From Ceriagrion tenellum (Eukaryota; Arthropoda; Insecta; Odonata; Coenagrionidae), in the NCBI GenBank assembly GCA_963169105.1, contig OY720638.1:8108749-8172748 (forward strand): 64,000 nt of DNA. The letters run 5' to 3'. The notes beneath the pieces were generated by a model, which saw only the letters and a list, made by a program, of their open reading frames with translations, ran no database searches and had not been told where the DNA came from. This document shows, piece by piece, positions 56,787-64,000 of the stretch; within the stretch, counting starts at the first letter, position 1, and each line of letters opens with the position of its first letter. The position numbers and the translations under genes are program-made.

Positions 56787-57000
56787 CCGCCGGCCGTTCA
56801 GTCCTCGCCAGCTAAACTGAGGGTCGCGGGTTCGAGTCCCTCCTGGTTAGGCTTTTCTCTACCCAGGGCATGGATGTATGTCAAGTTCTGTTGGTCTGGT
56901 CCCCGGAAAACCTGGTGACAGGCTTAGCAGCCTATTGGGATTCCAGGGACATACGGGCCTACAGAATCGTCCGGCAAACAAAAAAAGCTAACTTTCAAAC
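56787..57000 (+). mobile_element. tRNA-derived SINE-like unit
   Basis: GGTTCGAGTCC at 56829-56839 is a perfect RNA polymerase III B box, preceded by CTGAGGGTCGC as in a tRNA T-arm. An A-box-like GGCCGTTCAGTCC lies about 35 bases upstream. Downstream are CCTGGTTAGGCTTTTCTCTA, CCCAGGGCATGGATGTATGT and CCGGAAAACCTGGTGACAGG, as in arthropod SINE bodies I know. It cannot fold as a real tRNA (the acceptor stem is absent). Confidence 0.6.
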
Positions 57001-57689
57001 CAACGGATATTTCAGGACCTAAACATCCCTTAAGAGGGCTGAATCAGATAGCAGATGAATAGTGGTGGATGGATTTTAATACTACTAGTATTTTAAGACT
57101 ACTAGTAGTTAGTTGTCTTAAAATAATCTTAAGAGTACTAGTTCATTAAAAGTTTGATGACTATTTGTAGCGAGTCCACCCACTGTTATCAGGTATGGTT
57201 TTGCTATGCGTGTTCCACAGATTATGACAGCATACAGGAAATCGGCAACCAGCAACTGTTCTTCGTAAAAACTACTTTTACAATAACCTCAAAGTTATAT
57301 TAGATAAAATAGGTATTAATAATCATCCTAATTTGGTCTGTAAGTGCTATGTGACCGGGATCTCGTATGTCATTCTTGTACGGAAATTATTCACTGCAAA
57401 TTGAAGAAAATACGTATGTGAGAGTGCCTTTACCGATTGTAGAACGAATCGTTCCACGTTCGGGCGCATTTATGGTCATTTCCTCAATGACCATTGCCAG
57501 AATGTAAAATATAAAATGTAATCTGCCAGATTATCTTATGAAAGATGTCATTCCTGTGCCCTTGGGAGGCCATCACCAAAAGGAAGGATTTTTAAAGAAG
57601 TATTCTACTGGTAAATGGTAGGTTTTTTGAAAGCCTGAGATAACCCTCCCAGTTTTCCACACTTTCGAGGTCCTTTCTATCTCTAGTGT
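57001..57689. other. No gene; small palindromic AT repeat
   Basis: ACTACTAGT and TTTTAAGAC words recur in both orientations at 57075-57130. Nothing else is seen. Confidence 0.45.
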
Positions 57690-57729
57690 TTATATTTTCG
57701 CTTCTGCATACCATATACCCTTCTTAAAC

Positions 57730-59396
57730 CTATTCTCTTTCTTCCCTTCCTCGCTTGCCCAACATCCTTCCCTCTATCACAGTCTTGACTAACCCAACCA
57801 TTATTATTTCTACCAGCCACCTACTCTGCCTATCCCAGATTTCATCCAGAAGTTTCCTTTCCTTGCCCACCATTCTAAGAATTTCCTCGTTCGTCTCCCT
57901 TTCCATCCACTGAACCTTCTCCATCCCTCTCCACTCCTCTATTGCCTGCAGCCTATTCACGTCCTCTTTTCTGAGGGTCCACGTTTTTCTGCCCCATACC
58001 TAGCCCTTCAAGCCTCTTCTTCACATCCTTACCCAAGGTCCCCTTTATCACTTCCAATCTATAACTAAACGCTTCTTTGGATTGCGCTATCCTCCGCCTC
58101 GTGTCTTTGCTTCTACACTTTTCTTCTAGATGATACCCAAGTACTTAAAATGCTCTACTTGCTCTAATTTGTGTCCTCCCACTTTTATGACAAGCCTCGA
58201 TTTCTTTGTCCAAGAGAATCTCATTACTTTTGTTTTCTTATGGTATATCTTCATTCGGTATTTCCCTCACTGAAATTCTAATGCATCTATTAAAGCTTAT
58301 GATCCCTTCGAAGGTCGATTGATCAGCGCCTGATCATCCGCGAACCTGAGTAAATCAGCTGACCTCCTACCTTGATTCTAGTTCTCTCGTTCTAGACATC
58401 TAGTTCTCCCCACTCCTCTCTTACCGTCTCCTCAGCATAAATATTAAAAAGCGAAGGCGACAACGGGCATCCTCACCTCACCTCACCAATCAATCCCCAT
58501 TCTTTCAAGCATCTGAATTAGTTTCTCGCATTTTGCCCTTTTAAACGCCTTTTGAAATCCACAAAGCAAGCAAACACATTTTTTCTATACTCTGTTTCTT
58601 TCTATGGGTGCTCTCATCACCGTAATTGCATCTCCAGTTGACCTTTCCTTCCAGAACCGAAACTAGTAATCGCTCAAGTAGTACTTTGCCATACTCTCCA
58701 GCCATTTATTAATTATTCTAAGCAAAACTTGGAATGTATGTGATATGAAGCTTAATGTTCCCTATTCCTCGCATTTTGACGTTTTCTTTTTCTTCTGCAC
58801 TGGAATCAGGACAGGTTTTCACAAATAGATAAATGTTTCTCGGGTGTTCCACCGGGTAAGTAGGTTCATAATTCCCGAAACGTCGGGCCTTATGGACCTA
58901 CTTACCCGATAGAACACCCGAGACACATTTATCCAGCAGATACGCCGGGAAAACCTAAGATCTTTCATGTTTTCACGAAGTCCTCTGACCATACTCCTTC
59001 CCTGTAGATCCTACAAATAAGCTCAAAAAAATCTTATCTACCTATATTTCCTAAATTATTTAGCAACTCCGAAGGTATGTTACCGACTTCTACAGCTTTT
59101 CTTGCCTTCACCTCTTTAAATGCTTTCTCAATTTCGCTCTCTAGTGTCATTGGTACAAGGTTATCCTCATATAGTGGTCCCTCATCCTCAATATCTAAAT
59201 AACTCTGAGTACTATCGCTGTCATATAGATCCTCCACGTATTTTATCCACCTATCCTTTATATTTTCTTGCTCGATTAATATTACATTTTTTTTGTCCTT
59301 AATCTTTGGTACCGTTTGCACTCTCTTACTACCCGACAGCAATTTTACCTTATCGTATAACGTACCCACTTCCCCTTCATTTTGAAGCTTTTCCAT
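57730..59396 (-). pseudogene. LINE E reverse transcriptase and C-terminal region
   Basis: The start QNEGEVGTLYDKVKLLSGSKRV and the KARKAVEVGNIPSELLNNLG box are at 59396-59034. After the foldback element PVLIPVQKKK resumes near 58805, with KILLRIINKWLE-like and CGFQKAFKRAKCEKLIQMLERMG parts. The catalytic box reads LLRFADDQALI near 58340. The C-terminal WMERETNEEILRMVGKERKLLDEI and VIEGRMLGKRGRE lie at 57960-57730. The frame changes many times. Confidence 0.78.
58823..58968. mobile_element. Foldback element E (8-bp duplication)
   Basis: GTTTTCAC at 58815-58822 is repeated at 58969-58976. Removing 58823-58968 rejoins the LINE protein (DFVKT with PVLIPVQKKK). The insert is a foldback: about 58828-58878 pairs with 58884-58935 over CTCGGGTGTT(C), CGGGTAAGTAGGT and CATAA blocks. 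At the centre is CCCGAAACGTCGGG (58874-58887), which shares GAAAC(G)TCGG with element B. It has no CTGA box and is non-coding. Confidence 0.8.
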
Positions 59397-59444
59397 TTCC
59401 TCGCATAGCCTTTTCCACCAAATTTCTTTCGCTGGATTGGTTAT

Positions 59445-59738
59445 TCACCGCAGTTGATTATGTAACTCTTTGTATTTCGCCTTACCTATGTCGGTGTTGA
59501 AGTTTTTCCAATCCTTCTCTCCTCCATTCTCCCAATCATTTTTTCTGTAACCCATTGCTTCTTCACTCTCCTCCTTTCCGCTGCTCTTATTTTTTTCACG
59601 GCCGCTCTTACAACAACTGTCTTTATATTCCCTCACCCTACCTCTATCGTTCCCAATTCCTTCGCTTCTCCAATACTTCTTTCCACTAGATGTTGGTATT
59701 TCCTCCATTTTTCCCCTTTCAACGCTCTGAAGTTCCAT
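59445..59738 (-). pseudogene. LINE E linker region
   Basis: This is a charged stretch (ELQSVERGKMEEIPTSSGKKYWRSEGIG, then KEESEEAMGYRKNDWEN) with the tryptophan pattern seen between endonuclease and RT in this LINE group. It is continuous with LINE E in order and strand. Confidence 0.65.
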
Positions 59739-60330
59739 CTCTTTCTCCTCCTGCTTTTATTAAGCCTTATGAATCTCACATGTCATCATAACTAAATTAT
59801 GGTCTGTCTCCACGTTAGCTCCCGGGTAGCTACGCGAGTTTTTGTCACTGCTCCTGAATCTTTGCCTACCCACGATGTAATCAATTGGTTATTTTCCTGT
59901 GTCTCCCAGCATAGACCTGTATACCTCTGCCCGAGATGAGTTCAAACCATGTGTTTATTACTAATAATTTATTTCTCCTACAGAACTCAACTGCCTTTTC
60001 ACCACGATCATTTCTCGTTTCCAATCCATACCTTTCCACTTCATACCCTTCTCCCAGCACTGCATTCCAGTTGCCCTTATCTATTAAGTTTTTCTTGCCC
60101 GGAAATTCTCAAATTATCTCCTCTATCCATCATACACCCCATCCACCTCTTCCTCCCTATGCTTACTTGTGGGCATGTACACCTGGACCAATACGAAATT
60201 TGTAGGGCGTGCTTCTATTTCTACCACTGGTAACCTGTCGCTCATCTGTTCAATGTTTACAACCTGCATCACCTATTTTGCCTTCAATACTAAGCCACCC
60301 CACGCTTACTCTCATTCCCGTCACTATAGA

Positions 60331-60633
60331 TTACCCTGTAAATATACCGTATAGCCCTATCCTTACCCCATCACTACAATAGATCCCGCTGTCCCTCCAT
60401 CCCCGATAGCCCCAATAGTCCCTACATAGCCTCAAGATATTTATGTTCCCCTTCTCTGTTTCCTGTTTAATATTTTCTATCTTTGCAGCTTCCATCATTG
60501 TCCTAACGTTCCAAGTTCCTATTTTAGTCAGTACTTTCCTCCTATTCTGATTTCTTGAGGTCCTTGTATCATGTTGACTCTGTTGTGCAAGCATTACGTG
60601 TGATGACGACCGCGAGGGCCTTGTATTCCCCAT
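60331..60633 (-). pseudogene. LINE E endonuclease domain, N-terminal part
   Basis: KIGTWNVRTMMEAAKIENIKQETEKGNINILRLCRDYWGYRGW is the classic start of the RTE-type APE endonuclease, with the catalytic Asn in TWNVRT. The usual glutamate after INILRL (E/S-E-x-R-W) is lost (CRDYW). The domain degrades towards 60000. Confidence 0.8.
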
Positions 60634-60920
60634 TGTCGGGTACGATACCTGCTCTATTGGGTGGCGTCCCGCAGTTGTCAGGACACATTTCTCTTTGTAT
60701 AACTTTCATATTCTGGGTATTTGATAGTTAAGAGGGAATCTCATCTCACTCCCAACAGTGATTATAACGTGGCAATAATACGGGAATTCCTTTCGTCTGG
60801 TTCCTACCCTTCGACCTAACTGGCATGGTTGGCCTTACCGGGAAAAATCGCAACTGCCCCCGCCAGTTCAGCTCTCGGTATCATTGGAACGTCCAAACTC
60901 TTCCACCACGTCAAGTTTGT

Positions 60921-63539
60921 AGTCTGAGAAAGAGAAGGAAGAATCAACGGAGATTATTTGCTGAATATTTTAACCAATTCATCAGATACTCCTTGTTCTA
61001 ATGGTTACCTTTCTAATTGACTCACAGTAATTTAGAGTACCAAACGATATGAGATTACTGGATGAGGATAACAGAATATTTCTTTTTACTTTGCCTTCCA
61101 TTACCAAACACCTACTTCAGCATTAGGCTGTAGGCGTGTGCCGATCATTCAAACAAACAACGAGAAAATCTATCAATGTTACGTGACCAAAACTCATTTA
61201 CAGGGGTTCAAACGGGTCAACTTTCCACGAACTGATAAAACTAGCCTTTTACAACGTAGTTAACATTGATAGCATACCTGCAAGTTACATGGAGTCAGAT
61301 ATTGTTCCCGTTGATCGAGATGATACTCTAGAAGAAGCCATTTCTTCCTCAAAGCTGATATAAAAGGCTCAAAGAGATGACATTCTATTGCTAAATGCAA
61401 CTATCTATCGAAGACCTTGTGTCTACTCCAGTTATAGCAAGGGCGCAATCGATGAAATGTAGGAAACAGAGGGCTTCAAAAACTAAGTAATCAAAACCAA
61501 TCTTTAGGGGAAATCATTCAGAGGAATCTAACGCTCAATTTCTCTGTCATATTTTCATCCCCAAGGGAAGGAAATTATTCAACAAATAAAGTGTTTACCA
61601 CTTGTTGAACGATTTCAAGTTTTTATGCATTTTTATGTTTTTATTCATTTAGACACAGATGAGTAAACAATATATTTTCCTCACTAAGTCGTGGAAGGAA
61701 ATTTATTCGATCAAATTGCTGAAAATTGAACGCATTGTCAGTCTCACGAATTTACTAAATTATTATCACGAAATTGTAAACCGTCGCCATAAAAAGAGAA
61801 AACCTCTTATGCTTCCAACAAACAATGAACTCGCTCGAATATTATTGCTCGGGTTGGGAATAGGAACCGTGGTCCATTAACAGATGTCATTTCGTATTGT
61901 AAATAAAACAAAAACAAATACTATGAAATAAACCATGCTTACCCGACTCCTAGTATATAACACCGCATTCCATGAAGTTTTTAAATCAATCCGCATTGAA
62001 TTAGGCACGGAGGAACTCATTTGCTGGCTTCCCGCATAACTTCTCGTACGACTCGGTACCTTCACCTCGGGGGTTGTTCCGTAACTTTCGGAATTTCTTC
62101 AAGAAGGCCAGAATGCAATGTGATCCATCGGAGGCTTTGACTTCACATCTCCGTGTTTCCCGAGTATCGATCGAGTCCGAGTTCTAGCCGAATCCGTCTC
62201 CCGACGATACGTCGACTGACATCACACAGCGACCACCCCCGGAGGCGAGGCGATCTAACCGGGACGTCACGTGAAATGGGCCATGCCCAAAGCCCCGTTC
62301 GACGCCCTTTCCACCGCTTAAAAATACGACGTCAGTGGTCTAGAGCTCCTCCAACCGTCAATTCACTGATCACATCCTCAGCTACCAGTCATTACCTTAA
62401 TGTGTGAAGCGAAAACTATCACATTTCCCGCTCTAAACTCCGTCGAAACAGATACAATGGAACTTGGCATTTCCGTATTTGGCCAAAACTAATTCCGTTC
62501 TCTGCATATCTTTAATCGTGAAATGACAAGACATTACAGGCTTTAATTGCGATGAGTCGGGCCAATAGAAATGATAGTATGCTACAGCAAAAGTTGGAGT
62601 CAGGTGAATAAGAAGATGGTCTCGGTCTCGCAGAAATCGAGCTGGAATCGTTGGGGGACAAAATTATGATTCAAAAGGGTTTTGACTAAGACTCTTATAG
62701 TTCACAGCAACGAAACATTGCTCATCTGTAAGTTGGAGCATCAAGGAAAGTTTTTCCTTAAGAAATGGCAAGATAATATATTAGTTTGAATGGATAGGAA
62801 TTGAAATCATATTCGACTATTAACACTATCTTCTCCAACTCATCTAGTTTTCTACCCACTTGGTACCTTTCATTACGTTTGAGGCCCAACGAAATGACAG
62901 AAAGCGACCATTAAGTGGGAGTCCAACCGCTCGAAAAATGCAAATCAGCCATGTGTTTTTATGACGAGCGCTCAAATCAACCCTTACTATTTAGAGATGA
63001 AATCAGTGACGTTGGGTGTGCTAATTAGCAGTCAAACAGTGCTAGTTAGCGTTTCACTACTCACGCTTCCACACCGTATTGTGAGACTAAAAATGCAATT
63101 AGGTCATTTGGCTGACAAAGATGGTGTGAAGAAAGTTGAGACCTTGCCAAATGTTTGACGTGACACTTAATAATTCACTGTCTCAGACACAAGCTCGAGG
63201 CAGTCGCCTGCAATACGCCAAAACTACAAGGTAATTGGCCATGGAAGACGGAAGAGGAGTGTCAAGAATTCCACGCGAACCCCAAGATTTCGTCGTTCAG
63301 GCCAAGACCCACGAGCCTCATCCTCAACCAGAAGACTCGAGAAACTCCTTTTCAGCTCGCATAGCCTCCACAGCCTCCACAGTCAATATTCCTTGATCAC
63401 TCCAAATGATGAAATATCCACAGAAACAACAGTTTGATGGACCTTAAGCTGAACCCTTTAAGGTGGTTGGAGCGACTTTTGCCCATGAATAAATTTACGT
63501 GAAACTATGATTACGTGAACTAATTTGGCATATGTTAAG
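60921..63539. other. No recognisable gene; one CpG-rich patch
   Basis: About 62050-62350 is CpG-rich. The 61659-61880 plus frame (73 residues, basic) and 62153-62407 plus have no known match. I see no transposon motif here. Confidence 0.45.
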
Positions 63540-63685
63540 ATAAAAGTGAAAAAATTCCTGTTACCGATTTGGTTTAATGGCAATTTTATGCATTTATGAC
63601 ACGTAGCCCCATGGCACTTGACATATACTTCCAAAAATAGTCGATTATATATTTACAGATTTTCTCCTAGAAGCGAAAAAATACG
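63540..63685 (+). repeat. Dispersed repeat R, copy 2
   Basis: This is the second copy of the 39294-39440 repeat, with AAAGTGAAAAAATTCCTGTT, ACCGATTT, TAGCCCCATGGCACTTGACA and TTACAGATTT in the same order. The flanks are AT-rich to the window end. Confidence 0.5.
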
Positions 63686-64000
63686 ATTCATATCATTATA
63701 ATGGTTGCTAATAATCAAGGTATCATGCCGAGAACAAAATATGTGAATTTGATCAAAAATGATCGAAATGATCATGTGACCCTAAATCTGTAAAAAAAAA
63801 ACATCAGAGAAGTCATGAGTTAATCATCCTCCTTGAATTGGCGCCCCTTCGTGCAAGTCGGTAGCCATAAGTGTTTGTTCCACTATGAATACTTTCTCTG
63901 GATTCAATTCAGAAACGAACATCAATGAGTGGCTTCCGATATCAGCCAGCACTACTCAAACAATTGCCCGACATCCTTTCACTGGCTGCTGGTCGTGTTG

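Larger units (their letters stand above)
57690..60920 (-). mobile_element. LINE E, RTE-like, near full length, split by a foldback element
   Basis: In minus-strand order it has a leader (60920-60650, with CACCACGTCAAG-type sequence usual at such LINE starts), an endonuclease domain (from about 60633), a linker (59738-59400), the RT (59396-58280) and a C-terminal region (57960-57730). It is the same broad group as LINE A but clearly diverged. A 146-bp foldback element (58823-58968) sits at the start of the RT, with an 8-bp duplication. Target duplication of the LINE itself was not found. Confidence 0.82.

Noticed and set aside
56787..56850. True tRNA gene
   Set aside because: The B box is perfect, but no acceptor or D stem can be drawn. 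It fits a SINE head instead.
1..64000. Endogenous virus or LTR retrotransposon
   Set aside because: No protease, integrase, capsid or envelope motif and no long direct terminal repeat was seen. All reverse transcriptases fit LINE or Penelope types.

Overview
This window looks like a gene-poor, AT-rich stretch of an animal nuclear genome, most likely an arthropod. The basis is its mix of transposons: Penelope-like elements with GIY-YIG ends, RTE-like and L2/CR1-like LINEs, a Tx1-like LINE, a Helentron carrying an endonuclease, a PIF/Harbinger element, a mariner, a piggyBac-like element and a Helitron with the 5' end widespread in insects. I recognise no cellular gene, no RNA gene and no CRISPR array. 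Nearly every protein-like stretch belongs to a decayed mobile element. The species cannot be fixed from what is visible.

Layout. From 1 to 12548 there is a four-level nest. Penelope-like element A (1-818 and 11970-12548) is split by a reverse-strand RTE-like LINE (819-11959) with a 10-bp target duplication. That LINE is split by a 7.4-kb Helentron (2607-10053) between two T residues, with no duplication and the LINE frame intact across the joint. The LINE also holds a 242-bp foldback element (10614-10855) with an 11-bp duplication and a small (TATC)n insertion near 2013-2108. Two more foldback elements lie at 13385-14140. From 14.1 to 20.4 kb there is mostly unique sequence with one CpG-rich patch. 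From 20.4 to 24 kb there is an old tandem satellite with a period near 129 bp, interrupted by an insertion with 22-bp repeats, a MITE and a truncated LINE with a 13-bp duplication.

A reverse-strand Tx1-like LINE with both ORFs fills 25.7-29.8 kb. A LINE fragment (31.1-31.7 kb) is followed by a PIF/Harbinger element (31.8-35.5 kb) with divergent-type gene content: transposase on the plus strand and a Myb/SANT-like gene with an intron on the minus strand, both inside subterminal repeats. A MITE family has two copies (35770-36313 and 39782-40328). A non-autonomous Helitron with canonical TC...CTAG ends in an A/T target spans 43057-44432. Penelope-like element B (about 46570-50650) is split by a piggyBac-like element at a TTAA site and by a reverse L2/CR1-like LINE end. 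An internally deleted mariner (52.0-53.0 kb), minisatellites, a SINE-like unit and a second near-complete RTE-like LINE (57.7-60.9 kb), itself split by a foldback element with an 8-bp duplication, complete the window.

The most interesting signal is a dispersed set of five foldback elements whose arms meet near a shared core (CTGA-N-GA, a short stem-loop, then GAAAC). Their target duplications vary in length (8 and 11 bp), and the core recalls the hammerhead-type motifs of Penelope-like elements. The next most interesting is the almost complete Helentron, whose exact borders can be read from the reading frame of its host LINE.
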